DNA from: Acanthosepion esculentum | Taxonomy: Eukaryota > Mollusca > Cephalopoda > Sepiida > Sepiidae | Assembly: GCA_964036315.1 (NCBI GenBank) | Contig: OZ038479.1 | Coordinates: 63,195,804 to 63,259,803 of the forward strand | Direction: 5' to 3' | Length of the DNA stretch: 64,000 bases | In this document: piece after piece, positions 36,780 to 49,760 of the stretch | Layout of the letters: each line of letters opens with the position of its first letter | Position numbering within the stretch: the stretch's first letter is position 1 | Translations under genes and position numbers: made by a program | Notes under the pieces: model-generated | What the model saw: the letters and a program-made list of their open reading frames with translations, nothing else | The model's database searches: none | What the model was told of the DNA's origin: nothing

Positions 36780-39640
36780 TACAAAAGTTAGAATGCAAAT
36801 AGGAATGCTGCATATTTTGTTTTTTTTTCAATAGAAAAGTTAGAAAACATATTGAAATATTGCATCTTTTGTTATTTTGCAATAAAAAAGTTAGAATGCA
36901 AATAGAAATGCTGCATATTGTTATATTTTTCAATAGAAAAGTTAGAAAACATATTGAAATATTGCATCTTTTGTTATTTTGCAATAAAAAAGTTAGAATG
37001 CAAATAGGAATGCTGCATATTGTTATATTTATCAATAGAAAAGTTAGAAAACATATTGAAATATTGCATCTTTTGTTATTTTGCAATAAAAAAGTTAGAA
37101 TGCAAATAGGAATGCTGCATATTTTGTTTTTTTTCAATAGAAAAGTTAGAAAACATATTGAAATATTGCATCTTTTGTAATTTTGCAATAACAAAGTTAG
37201 AATGCAAATAGGAATGCTGCATATTGTTATATTTTTCAATAGAAAAGTTAGAAAACATATTGAAATATTGCATCTTTTGTTATTTTGCAATAAAAAAGTT
37301 AGAATGCAAATAGGAATACTGCATATTGTTATATTTTTCAATAGAAAAGTTAGAAAACATAATGAAATATTGCATCTTTTGTTATTTTGCAATAAAAAAG
37401 TTAGAATGCAAATAGGAATACTACATATTGTTATATATTTCTGGAGAAAATTTAGAAAACATATTGAAATATTGCATCTTTTGTTATTTTGCAATAAAAA
37501 AGTTAGAATGCAAATAGGAATACGGCATATTGTTATATTTTTCAATAGAAAAGTTAGAAAACATATTGAAATATTGCATCTTTTGTTATTTTGCAATAAA
37601 AAAGTTAGAATGCAAATAGGAATGGTGCATATTTTGTTATATTTTTCAATAGAAAAGTTAGAAAACATATTGAAATATTGCATCTTTTGTTATTTTGCAA
37701 TAACAAAGTTAGAATGCAAATGAAAATGCTGCATATTTTGTTTTTTTTTCAATAGAAAAGTTAGAAAACATATTGAAATATTGCATCTTTTGTTATTTTG
37801 CAATAACAAAGTTAGAATGCAAATAGGAATGCTGCATATTGTTATATTTTTCAATAGAAAAGTTAGAAAACATATTGAAATATTGCATCTTTTGTTATTT
37901 ATCAATAAAAAAGTTAGAATGCAAATAGGAATGCTGCATATTTTGTTTTTTTTTCAATGGAAATTTTAGAAAACATATTGAAATATTGCATCTTTTGTTA
38001 TTTTGCAATAACAAAGTTAGAATGCAAATAGGAATGCTGCATATTGTTATATTTATCAATAGAAAAGTTAGAAAACATATTGAAATATTGAATCTTTTGT
38101 TATTTTGCAATAAATAGTTAGAATGCAAATAGGAATATTGCATGTTTTTGTATTTTTCAATAGAAAAGTTAGAAAACATATTGAAATATTGCATCTTTTG
38201 TTATTTTGCAATAAAAAAGTTAGAATGCAAATAGGAATACTGCATATTGTTATATATTTCTGGAGAAAATTTAGAAAACATATTGAAATATTCCATCTTT
38301 TGTTATTTTGCAATAAAAAAGTTAGAATGCAAATACGATTGCTGCATATTGTTATATTTTTCAATAGAAAAGTCAGAAAACATATTGAAATATTGCATCT
38401 TTTGTTATTTTGCAATAAAAAAGTTAGAATGCAAATAGGAATACTGCATATTTTGGTATTTTTCAATAGAAAAGTTAGAAAACATATTGAAATATTGCAT
38501 CTTTTGTTATTTTGCAATAAAAACGTAAGAATGCAAATAGGAATACTGCATATTTTGGTATTTTTCAATAGAAAAGTTAGAAAACATATTGAAATATTGC
38601 ATCTTTTGTTATTTTGCAATAAAAAAGTGACAGTTCAAATAGGAATACTGCATATTTTGGTATTTTTCAATAGAAAAGTTAGAAAACATATTGAAATATT
38701 GCATCTTTTGTTATTTTGCAATAAAAAAGTGACAATGCAAATAGGAATACTGCATATTTTGGTATTTTTCAATAGAAAAGTTAGAAAACATATTGAAATA
38801 TTGCATCTTTTGTTATTTTGCAATAAAAAAGTTAGAATGCAAATAGGAATACTGCATATTTTGGTATTTTTCAATAGAAAAGTTAGAAAACATATTGAAA
38901 TATTGCATCTTTTGTTATTTGGCAATAAAATAGTTAGAATGCAAATAGGAATGCTGCATATTGTTATATTTTTCGATAGAAAAGTTAGAAAACATATTGA
39001 AATATTGCATCTTTTGTTATTTTTCAATAAAAAAGTAAGAATGCAAATAGGAATACTGCATGTTTTGGTATTTTTCAATAGAAAAGTTAGAAAACATATT
39101 GAAATATTGCATCTTTTGTTATTTTGCAATAAAAAAATTAGAATGCAAATAGGAATGCTGCATATTGTTATATTTTTCAATAGAAAAGTTAGAAAACATA
39201 TTGAAATATTGCATCTTTTGTTATTTTGCAATAAAAAAGTTAGAATGCAAATAGGAATGCTGCATATTGTTATATTTTTCAATAGAAAAGTTAGAAAACA
39301 TATTGAAATATTGCATCTTTTGTTATTTTGCAATAAAGAAGTTAGAATGCAAATAGGAATACTGCATATTGTTATATTTTTCAAAAGAAAAGTTAGAAAA
39401 CATATTGAAATTTTGCATCTTTTTTTATTTTGCAATAAAAAAGTTAGAATGTAAATAGGAATACTGCATATTTTGGTATTTTTCAATAGAAAAGTTAGAA
39501 AACATATTGAAATATTGCATCTTTTGTTATTCTGCAATAAAAATGTTAGAATGCAAATAGGAATACTGCATATTTTGATATTTATCAATAGAAAAGTTAG
39601 AAAACATATTGAAATATTGCATCTTTTGTTATTTTTCAAA
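36780..39640 (+). repeat. Multi-copy block, copy 1 (partners at 44335, 48600 and 53390)
   Basis: This 2.9-kb block is the reference copy of a four-member family. Against 44335-47095 the offset runs 7,555, 7,453, 7,351, 7,554 and 7,452 bp from left to right, so every change is one or two whole units. It carries a run of five ATACTGCATATTTTGGTATTTTTC units (about 38441-38900), then GGCAATAAAATAG, TTTTTCGATAG, a GCATGTTTTGG unit, AAAGAAGTTAG, GAATGTAAATAGG and TTCAAAAAAAAG. The longest plus-strand open frame (38123-39454, 443 codons) lies here because the units are uniformly 102 bp. Confidence 0.82.
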
Positions 39641-40329
39641 AAAAAGTTAGAATGCAAAAAGGAATGCTGCATATTTTGTTTTTTTTCAATAGAAAAGTTA
39701 GAAAACATATTGAAATATTGCATCTTTTGTAATTTTGCAATAACAAAGTTAGAATGCAAATAGGAATGCTGCATATTGTTATATTTTTCAATAGAAAAGT
39801 TAGAAAACATATTGAAATATTGCATCTTTTGTTATTTTGCAATAAAAAAGTTAGAATGCAAATAGGAATACTGCATATTGTTATATTTTTCAATAGAAAA
39901 GTTAGAAAACATAATGAAATATTGCATCTTTTGTTATTTTGCAATAAAAAAGTTAGAATGCAAATAGGAATACTACATATTGTTATATATTTCTGGAGAA
40001 AATTTAGAAAACATATTGAAATATTGCATCTTTTGTTATTTTGCAATAAAAAAGTTAGAATGCAAATAGGAATACGGCATATTGTTATATTTTTCAATAG
40101 AAAAGTTAGAAAACATATTGAAATATTGCATCTTTTGTTATTTTGCAATAAAAAAGTTAGAATGCAAATAGGAATGGTGCATATTTTGTTATATTTTTCA
40201 ATAGAAAAGTTAGAAAACATATTGAAATATTGCATCTTTTGTTATTTTGCAATAAAAAAGTTAGAATGCAAATAGGAATGCTGCATATTGTTATATTTTT
40301 CAATAGAAAAGTTAGAAAACATATTGAAA

Positions 40330-43300
40330 TATTGCATCTTTTGTTATTTTGCAATAAAAAAGTTAGAATGCAAATAGGAATGGTGCATATTTTGTTATAT
40401 TTTTCAATAGAAAAGTTAGAAAACATATTGAAATATTGCATCTTTTGTTATTTTGCAATAAAAAAGTTAGAATGCAAATAGGAATGCTGCATATTGTTAT
40501 ATTTTTCAATAGAAAAGTTAGAAAACATATTGAAATTTTGCATCTTTTGTTATTTTGCAATAAAAAGTTAGAATGCAAATAAAAATGCTGCATATTTTGT
40601 TTTTTTTTCAATAGAAAATTTACAAAACATATTGAAATATTGCATCTTTTGTTATTTTGCAATAAAAAAGTTAGAATGCAAATAGGAATGCTGCATATTG
40701 ATATATTTTTCAATAGAAAAGTTAGAAAACATATTGAAATATTGCATCTTTTGTTATTTTGCAATAAAAAAGTTAGAATGCAAATAGGAATACTGCATAT
40801 TGTTATATTTTTCAATAGAAAAGTTAAAAACATAATGAAATATTGCATCTTTTGTTATTATGCAATAAAAAAGTTAGAATGCAAATAGGAATACTGCATA
40901 TTCTTATATATTTCTGGCGAAAATTTAGAAAACATATTGAAATATTGCATCTTTTGTTATTTTGCAATAAAAAAGTTAGAATGCAAATAGGAATACGGCA
41001 TATTGTTATATTTTTCAATAGAAAAGTTAGAAAACATATTGAAATATTGCATCTTTCGTTATTTTGCAATAAAAAAGTTAGAATGCAAATAGGAATGCTG
41101 CATATTGTTATATTTTTCAATAGAAAAGTTAGAAAACATATTGAAATATTGCATCTTTTGTTATTTTGCAATAAAAAGTTAGAATGCAAATAGGAATGCT
41201 GCATATTGTTATATTTATCAATAGAAAAGTTAGAAAACCTATTGAAATATTGCATCTTTTGTTATTTTGCAATAAAAAAGTTAGAATGCAAATAGGAATG
41301 CTGCATATTTTTGTATTTTTCAATAGAAAAGTTAGAAAACCTATTGAAATATTGCATCTTTTGTTATTTTGCAATAAAAAGTTAGAATGCAAATAGGAAT
41401 GCTGCATATTGTTATATTGTTCAATAGAAAAGTTAGAAAACATAATGAAATATTGCATCTTTTGTTATTTTGCAATAAAAAGGTTAGAATGCAAATAGGA
41501 ATACTGCATATTGTTATATATTTCTGGAGAAAATTTAGAAAACATATTGAAATATAGCATCTTTTGTTATTTTGCAATAAAAAAGTTAGAATGCAAATAG
41601 GAATACGGTATATTGTTATATTTTTCAATAGAAAAGTTAGAAAACATATTGAAATATTGCATCTTTTGTTATTTTGCAATAAAAAAGTTAGAATGCAAAT
41701 AGGAATGGTGCATATTTTGTTATATTTTTCAATAGAAAAGTTAGAAAACATATTGAAATATTGCATCTTTTGTTATTTTGCAATAAAAAAGTTAGAATGC
41801 AAATAGGAATGCTGCATATTGTTATATTTTTCAATAGAAAAGTTAGAAAACCTATTGAAATATTGCATCTTTTGTTATTTTGCAATAAAAAAGTTAGAAT
41901 GCAAATAGGAATGCTGCATATTTTGTTTTTTTTTCAATAGAAAAGTTAAAAACATAATGAAATATTGCATCTTTTGTTATTATGCAATAAAAAAGTTAGA
42001 ATGCAAATAGGAATACTGCATATTGTTATATATTTCTGGAGAAAATTTAGAAAACATATTGAAATATTGCATCTTTTGTTCTTTTGCAATAAAAAAGTTA
42101 GAATGCAAATAGGAATACGGCATATTGTTATATTGTTCAATAGAAAAGTTAGAAAACATATTGAAATATTGCATCTTTTGTTATTTTGCAATAAAAAAGT
42201 TAGAATTCAAATAGGAATGGTGCATATTTTGTTATATTTTTCAATAGAAAAGTTAGAAAACATATTGAAATATTGCATCTTTTGTTATTTTGCAATAAAA
42301 AAGTTAGAATGCAAATAGGAATGCTGCATATTTTGGTATTTTTCAATAGAAAAGTTAGAAAAAATATTGAAATATTGCATCTTTTGTTATTTTGCAATAA
42401 AAAAGTTAGAATGCAAATAGGAAAGCTGCATATTGTTATATTTTTCAATAGAAAAGTTAGAAAACATATTGAAATATTGCATCTTTTGTTATTTTGCAAT
42501 AAAAAGTTAGAATGCAAATAGGAATGCTGCATATTGTTATATTTTTCAATAGAAAAGTTAGAAAACATATTGAAATATTGAATCTTTGTTATTTTGCAAT
42601 AAAACATTAGAATGCAAATAGGAATGCTGCATATTGTTATATTTTTCAAAAGAAAAGTTAGAAAACATATTGAAATATTGCATCTTTTGTTATTTTGCAA
42701 TAAAAGAGTTAGAATGCAAATAGGATTGCTAAATATTGTTATTTTTTATCAATAGAAAAGTTAGAAAACATATTGAAATATTGCATCTTTTGTTATTTTG
42801 CAATAAAAAAGTTAGAATGCAAATAGGAATGGTGCATATTTTGTTATATTTTTCAATAGAAAAGTTAGAAAACATATTGAAATATTGCATCTTTTGTTAT
42901 TTTGCAATGAAAAAGTTAGAATGCAAATAGGAATGCTGCATATTGTTATATTTTTCAATAGAAAACTTAGAAAACATATTGAAATTTTGCATCTTTTGTT
43001 ATTTTGCAATAAAAAGTTAGAATGCAAATAAAAATGCTGCATATTTTGTTTTTTTTTCAATAGAAAATTTACAAAACATATTGAAATATTGCATCTTTTG
43101 TTATTTTGCAATAAAAAAGTTAGAATGCAAATAGGAATGCTGCATATTGATATATTTTTCAATAGAAAAGTTAGAAAACATATTGAAATATTGCATCTTT
43201 TGTTATTTTGCAATAAAAAAGTTAGAATGCAAATAGGAATACTGCATATTGTTATATTTTTCAATAGAAAAGTTAAAAACATAATGAAATATTGCATCTT

Positions 43301-44394
43301 TTGTTATTATGCAATAAAAAAGTTAGAATGCAAATAGGAATACTGCATATTCTTATATATTTCTGGCGAAAATTTAGAAAACATATTGAAATATTGCATC
43401 TTTTGTTATTTTGCAATAAAAAAGTTAGAATGCAAATAGGAATACGGCATATTGTTATATATTTCAATAGAAAAGTTAGAAAACATATTGAAATATTGCT
43501 TCTTTTGTTATTTTGCAATAAAAAAGTTAGAATGCAAATAGGAATGCTGCATATTGTTATATTTTTCAATAGAAAAGTTAGAAAACATATTGAAATATTG
43601 CATCTTTTGTTATTTTGCAATAAAAAGTTAGAATGCAAATAGGAATGCTGCATATTGTTATATTTATCAATAGAAAAGTTAGAAAACCTATTGAAATATT
43701 GCATCTTTTGTTATTTTGCAATAAAAAAGTTAGAATGCGAATAGGAATGCTGCATATTTTTGTATTTTTCAATAGAAAAGTTAGAAAACCTATTGAAATA
43801 TTGCATCTTTTGTTATTTTGCAATAAAAAGTTAGAATGCAAATAGGAATGCTGCATATTGTTATATTTTTCAATAGAAAAGTTAGAAAACATAATGAAAT
43901 ATTGCATCTTTTGTTATTTTGCAATAAAAAGGATAGAATGCAAATAGGAATACTGCATATTGTTATATATTTCTGGAGAAAATTTAGAAAACATATTGAA
44001 ATATAGCATCTTTTGTTATTTTGCAATAAAAAAGTTAGAATGCAAATAGGAATACGGTATATTGTTATATTTTTCAATAGAAAAGTTAGAAAACATATTG
44101 AAATATTGCATCTTTTGTTATTTTGCAATAAAAAAGTTAGAATGCAAATAGGAATGGTGCATATTTTGTTATATTTTTCAATAGAAAAGTTAGAAAACAT
44201 ATTGAAATATTGCATCTTTTGTTATTTTGCAATAAAAAAGTTAGAATGCAAATAGGAATGCTGCATATTGTTATATTTTTCAATAGAAAAGTTAGAAAAC
44301 CTATTGAAATATTGCATCTTTTGTTATTTTGCAATAAAAAAGTTAGAATGCAAATAGGAATGCTGCATAATTTGTTTTTTTTTCAATAGAAAAG
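40330..44394 (+). repeat. Pair of 1.6-kb blocks 2,449 bp apart
   Basis: About 40,330-41,945 matches about 42,780-44,394 at 2,449 bp (24 units). Markers shared at that spacing are GGTGC at 40381/42830, CAATAGAAAATTTACAAAAC near 40610/43059, CATATTCTTATATATTTC near 40900/43349, and ATACGG at 40995/43444. The same module also matches the 31,300-36,580 region, so it has been copied more than once. Confidence 0.8.
42520..42800 (+). repeat. Right-domain segment inside the central domain
   Basis: AATCTTTGTTATTTTG at 42581, AAACATTAG, CAAAAGAAAAG, GCAATAAAAGAG and GATTGCTAAATATTG near 42723 are typical of the right domain. They match 47,520-47,800 at an offset of 5,000 bp. They are flanked on both sides by central-type units, so the segment looks transposed or exchanged into place. 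Confidence 0.72.
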
Positions 44395-47095
44395 TTAGAA
44401 AACATATTGAAATATTGCATCTTTTGTTATTTTGCAATAAAAAAGTTAGAATGCAAATAGAAATGCTGCATATTGTTATATTTTTCAATAGAAAAGTTAG
44501 AAAACATATTGAAATATTGCATCTTTTGTTATTTTGCAATAAAAAAGTTAGAATGCAAATAGGAATGCTGCATATTGTTATATTTATCAATAGAAAAGTT
44601 AGAAAACTTATTGAAATATTGCATCTTTTGTTATTTTGCAATAAAAAAGTTAGAATGCAAATAGGAATGCTGCATATTTTGTTTTTTTTTCAATAGAAAA
44701 GTTAGAAAACATATTGAAATATTGCATCTTTTGTAATTTTGCAATAACAAAGTTAGAATGCAAATAGGAATGCTGCATATTGTTATATTTTTCAATAGAA
44801 AAGTTAGAAAACATAATGAAATATTGCATCTTTTGTTATTTTGCAATAAAAAAGTTAGAATGCAAATAGGAATACTACATATTGTTATATATTTCTGGAG
44901 AAAATTTAGAAAACATATTGAAATATTGCATCTTTTGTTATTTTGCAATAAAAAAGTTAGAATGCAAATAGGAATACGGCATATTGTTATATTTTTCAAT
45001 AGAAAAGTTAGAAAACATATTGAAATATTGCATCTTTTGTTATTTTGCAATAAAAAAGTTAGAATGCAAATAGGAATGGTGCATATTTTGTTATATTTTT
45101 CAATAGAAAAGTTAGAAAACATATTGAAATATTGCATCTTTTGTTATTTTGCAATAAAAAAGTTATAATGCAAATAGGAATGCTGCATATTGTCATATTT
45201 TTCAATAGAAAAGTTAGAAAACATATTGAAATATTGCATCTTTTGTTATTTTGCAATAACAAAGTTAGAATGCAAATAGGAATGCTGCATATTTTGTTTT
45301 TTTTTCAATGGAAATTTTAGAAAACATATTGAAATATTGCATCTTTTGTTATTTTGCAATAACAAAGTTAGAATGCAAATAGGAATGCTGCATATTGTTA
45401 TATTTATCAATAGAAAAGTTAGAAAACATATTGAAATATTGAATCTTTTGTTATTTTGCAATAAATAGTTAGAATGCAAATAGGAATATTGCATGTTTTT
45501 GTATTTTTCAATAGAAAAGTTAGAAAACATATTGAAATATTGCATCTTTTGTTATTTTGCAATAACAAAGTTAGAATGCAAATAGGAATGCTGCATATTG
45601 TTATATTTATCAATAGAAAAGTTAGAAAACATATTGAAATATTGAATCTTTTGTTATTTTGCAACAAATAGTTAGAATGCAAATAGGAATATTGCATGTT
45701 TTTGTATTTTTCAATAGAAAAGTTAGAAAACATATTGAAATATTGCATCTTTTGTTATTTTGCAATAAAAAAGTTAGAATGCAAATAGGAATACTGCATA
45801 TTGTTATATATTTCTGGAGAAAATTTAGAAAACATATTGAAATATTCCATCTTTTGTTATTTTGCAATAAAAAAGTTAGAATGCAAATACGATTGCTGCA
45901 TATTGTTATATTTTTCAATAGAAAAGTCAGAAAACATATTGAAATATTGCATCTTTTGTTATTTTGCAATAAAAAAGTTAGAATGCAAATAGGAATACTG
46001 CATATTTTGGTATTTTTCAATAGAAAAGTTAGAAAACATATTGAAATATTGCATCTTTTGTTATTTTGCAATAAAAAAGTAAGAATGCAAATAGGAATAC
46101 TGCATATTTTGGTATTTTTCAATAGAAAAGTTAGAAAACATATTGAAATATTGCATCTTTTGTTATTTTGCAATAAAAAAGTGACAATGCAAATAGGAAT
46201 ACTGCATATTTTGGTATTTTTCAATAGAAAAGTTAGAAAACATATTGAAATATTGCATCTTTTGTTATTTTGCAATAAAAAAGTTAGAATGCAAATAGGA
46301 ATACTGCATATTTTGGTATTTTTCAATAGAAAAGTTAGAAAACATATTGAAATATTGCATCTTTTGTTATTTGGCAATAAAATAGTTAGAATGCAAATAG
46401 GAATGCTGCATATTGTTATATTTTTCGATAGAAAAGTTAGAAAACATATTGAAATATTGCATCTTTTGTTATTTTTCAATAAAAAAGTAAGAATGCAAAT
46501 AGGAATACTGCATGTTTTGGTATTTTTCAATAGAAAAGTTAGAAAACATATTGAAATATTGCATCTTTTGTTATTTTGCAATAAAAAAATTAGAATGCAA
46601 ATAGGAATGCTGCATATTGTTATATTTTTCAATAGAAAAGTTAGAAAACATATTGAAATATTGCATCTTTTGTTATTTTGCAATAAAAAAGTTAGAATGC
46701 AAATAGGAATGCTGCATATTGTTATATTTTTCAATAGAAAAGTTAGAAAACATATTGAAATATTGCATCTTTTTTTATTTTGCAATAAAGAAGTTAGAAT
46801 GCAAATAGGAATACTGCATATTGTTATATTTTTCAAAAGAAAAGTTAGAAAACATATTGAAATTTTGCATCTTTTTTTATTTTGCAATAAAAAAGTTAGA
46901 ATGTAAATAGGAATACTGCATATTTTGGTATTTTTCAATAGAAAAGTTAGAAAACATATTGAAATATTGCATCTTTTGTTATTCTGCAATAAAAACGTTA
47001 GAATGCAAATAGGAATACTGCATATTTTGATATTTATCAATAGAAAAGTTAGAAAACATATTGAAATATTGCATCTTTTGTTATTTTTCAAAAAA
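44335..47095 (+). repeat. Multi-copy block, copy 2
   Basis: Relative to copy 1 it lacks two single units (near 44,800 and 45,250), gains a two-unit 203-bp tandem duplication (about 45,345-45,750), and has four instead of five ATACTGC/GGTATTTTTC units. The 203-bp pair is marked by GAATATTGCATGTTTTTG at 45484 and 45687. The longest minus-strand open frame (45622-47160, 512 codons) overlaps a plus-strand frame of 415 codons (45659-46906), which argues that neither is a gene. Confidence 0.82.
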
Positions 47096-48599
47096 AAGTT
47101 AGAATGCAAATAGGAATACTGCATATTTTGGTATTTATCAATAGAAAAGTTAGAAAACATATTGAAATATTGAATCTTTTGTTAATTTTGCAATAAAAAA
47201 GTTCGAATGCAAATAGGAATGCTGCATATTGTTATATTTTTCAATAGAAAAGTGAGAAAACATATTGAAATATTGCATCTTTTGTTATTTTGCAATAAAA
47301 AAGTTAGAATGCAAATAGGAATACTGCATGTTTTGGAATTTATCTATAGAAAGTTAGAAAACATATTGAAATATTGCATCTTTTGTTATTTTGCAATAAA
47401 AAAGTTAGAATGCAAATAGGAATGCTGCATATTGTTATAATTTTCAATAGAAAAGTTAGAAAACATATTGAAATATTGCATCTTTTGTTATTTTGCAATA
47501 AAAAAGTTAGAATGCAAATAGGAATGCTGCATATTGTTATATTTTTCAATAGAAAAGTTAGAAAACATATTGAAATATTGAATCTTTGTTATTTTGCAAT
47601 AAAACATTAGAATGCAAATAGGAATGCTGCATATTGTTATATTTTTCAAAAGAAAAGTTAGAAAACATATTGAAATATTGCATCTTTTGTTATTTTGCAA
47701 TAAAAGAGTTAGAATGCAAATAGGATTGCTAAATATTGTTATTTTTTATCAATAGAAAAGTTAGAAAACATATTGAAATATTGCATCTTTTGTTATTTTG
47801 CAATAAAAAAGTTAGAATGCAAATAGGAATGCTGCATATTTTGTTTTTTTTTCAATAGAAAAGTTAGAAAACCTATTGAAATATTGCATCTTTTGTTATT
47901 TTGCAATAAAAAAGTTAGAATGCAAATAGGAATACTGCATATTTTTGTATTTATCAATAGAAAAGTTAGAAAACATATTGAAATATTGCATCTTTTGTTA
48001 TTTTGCAATAAAAAAGTTAGAATGCAAATAGGATTGCTGAATATTGTTATATTTTTCAATAGAAAAGTTAGAAAACATATTGAAATATTGCATCTTTTGT
48101 TATTTTGCAATGAAAAAGTTAGAATGCAAATAGGAATACTGCATATTTTGGTATTTATCAATAGAAAAGTTAGAAAACATATTGAAATATTGCATCTTTT
48201 GTTATTTTGCAATAAAAAAGTTAGAATGCAAATAGGAATGGTGCATATTTTGTTATATTTTTCAATAGAAAAGTTAGAAAACATATTGAAATATTGCATC
48301 TTTTGTTATTTTGCAATAAAAAAGTTATAATGCAAATAGGAATGCTGCATATTGTCATATTTTTCAATAGAAAAGTTAGAAAATATATTGAAATATTGCA
48401 TCTTTTGTTATTTTGCAATAAAAAGTTAGAATGCAAATGAAAATGCTGCATATTTTGTTTTTTTTTCAATAGAAAAGTTAGAAAACATATTGAAATATTG
48501 CATCTTTTGTTATTTTGCAATAACAAAGTTAGAATGCAAATAGGAATGCTGCATATTTTGGTATTTTTCAATAGAAAATTTAGAAAACATATTGAAATA

Positions 48600-49760
48600 T
48601 TGCATCTTTTGTTATTTTGCAATAACAAAGTTAGAATGCAAATAGGAATGCTGCATATTGTTATATTTATCAATAGAAAAGTTAGAAAACATATTGAAAT
48701 ATTGAATCTTTTGTTATTTTGCAATAAATAGTTAGAATGCAAATAGGAATATTGCATGTTTTTGTATTTTTCAATAGAAAAGTTAGAAAACATATTAAAA
48801 TATTGCATCTTTTGTTATTTTGCAATAAAAAAGTTAGAATGCAAATAGGAATACTGCATATTGTTATATATTTCTGGAGAAAATTTAGAAAACATATTGA
48901 AATACTCCATCTTTTGTTATTTTGCAATAAAAAAGTTAGAATGCAAATACGATTGCTGCATATTGTTATATTTTTCAATAGAAAAGTCAGAAAACATATT
49001 GAAATATTGCATCTTTTGTTATTTTGCAATAAAAAAGTTAGAATGCAAATAGGAATACTGCATATTTTGGTATTTTTCAATAGAAAAGGTAGAAAACATA
49101 TTGAAATATTGCATCTTTTGTTATTTTGCAATAAAAAAGTAAGAATGCAAATAGGAATACTGCATATTTTGGTATTTTTCAATAGAAAAGTTAGAAAACA
49201 TATTGAAATATTGCATCTTTTGTTATTTTGCAATAAAAAAGTGACAATGCAAATAGGAATACTGCATATTTTGGTATTTTTCAATAGAAAAGTTAGAAAA
49301 CATATTGAAATATTGCATCTTTTGTTATTTGGCAATAAAATAGTTAGAATGCAAATAGGAATGCTGCATATTGTTATATTTTTTGATAGAAGAGTTAGAA
49401 AACATATTGAAATATTGCATCTTTTGTTATTTTTCAATAAAAAAGTTAGAATGCAAATAGGAATACTGCATGTTTTGGTATTTTTCAATAGAAAAGTTAG
49501 AAAACATATTGAAATATTGCATCTTTTGTTATTTTGCAATAAAAAAGTTAGAATGCAAATAGGAATGCTGCATATTGTTATATTTTTCAATAGAAAAGTT
49601 AGAAAACATATTGAAATATTGCATCTTTTTTTATTTTGCAATAAAGAAGTTAGAATGCAAATAGGAATACTGCATATTGTTATATTTTTCAAAAGAAAAG
49701 TTAGAAAACATATTGAAATTTTGCATCTTTTTTTATTTTGCAATAAAAAAGTTAGAATGT
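48600..49760 (+). repeat. Multi-copy block, copy 3
   Basis: It matches copy 2 with an offset of 3,060 bp at 45801/48861 (30 units). It has three ATACTGC/GGTATTTTTC units and lacks further single units, for example one of the two GTTATATTTTTC units before AAAGAAGTTAG. Private changes are TTTTTTGATAGAAGAG, GAAATACTCC and CAATAGAAAAGGTAG. Confidence 0.8.

Larger units (their letters stand above)
24360..48890 (+). repeat. Central domain marked by TTTCTGG(A/C)GAAAATTTAG units
   Basis: About 34 units in this interval replace TTTTCAATAGAAAAGTTAG at the start of half B by ATTTCTGG(A/C)GAAAATTTAG, a set of linked changes. None was seen outside. They usually sit in a fixed order: ACATAATG unit, TTTCTGG unit, ATACGG(C/T)ATATTG unit, then GGTGCATATTTTG unit (104 bp). 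This module is the core from which the larger HORs of the centre are built. The GGCG form is rarer (near 25900, 26103, 26513, 29890, 31830, 34690, 40915 and 43365). Confidence 0.8.

Noticed and set aside
42520..42800. Assembly misjoin as the sole explanation of the exact 5,000-bp offset
   Set aside because: The round number is probably chance, because the flanks on both sides are ordinary satellite units. A misjoin cannot be excluded without reads, so it stays a finding and not a called error.
45622..47160. Open reading frames up to 512 codons, many on each strand, as protein-coding genes
   Set aside because: They arise from a stop-free frame in a 102-bp (34-codon) unit, overlap antisense frames that are just as open, start and stop wherever a unit length changes, and show no gene context. 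Variation between units changes residues freely (for example ATGCTG to ATACTG), so no coding constraint is visible.
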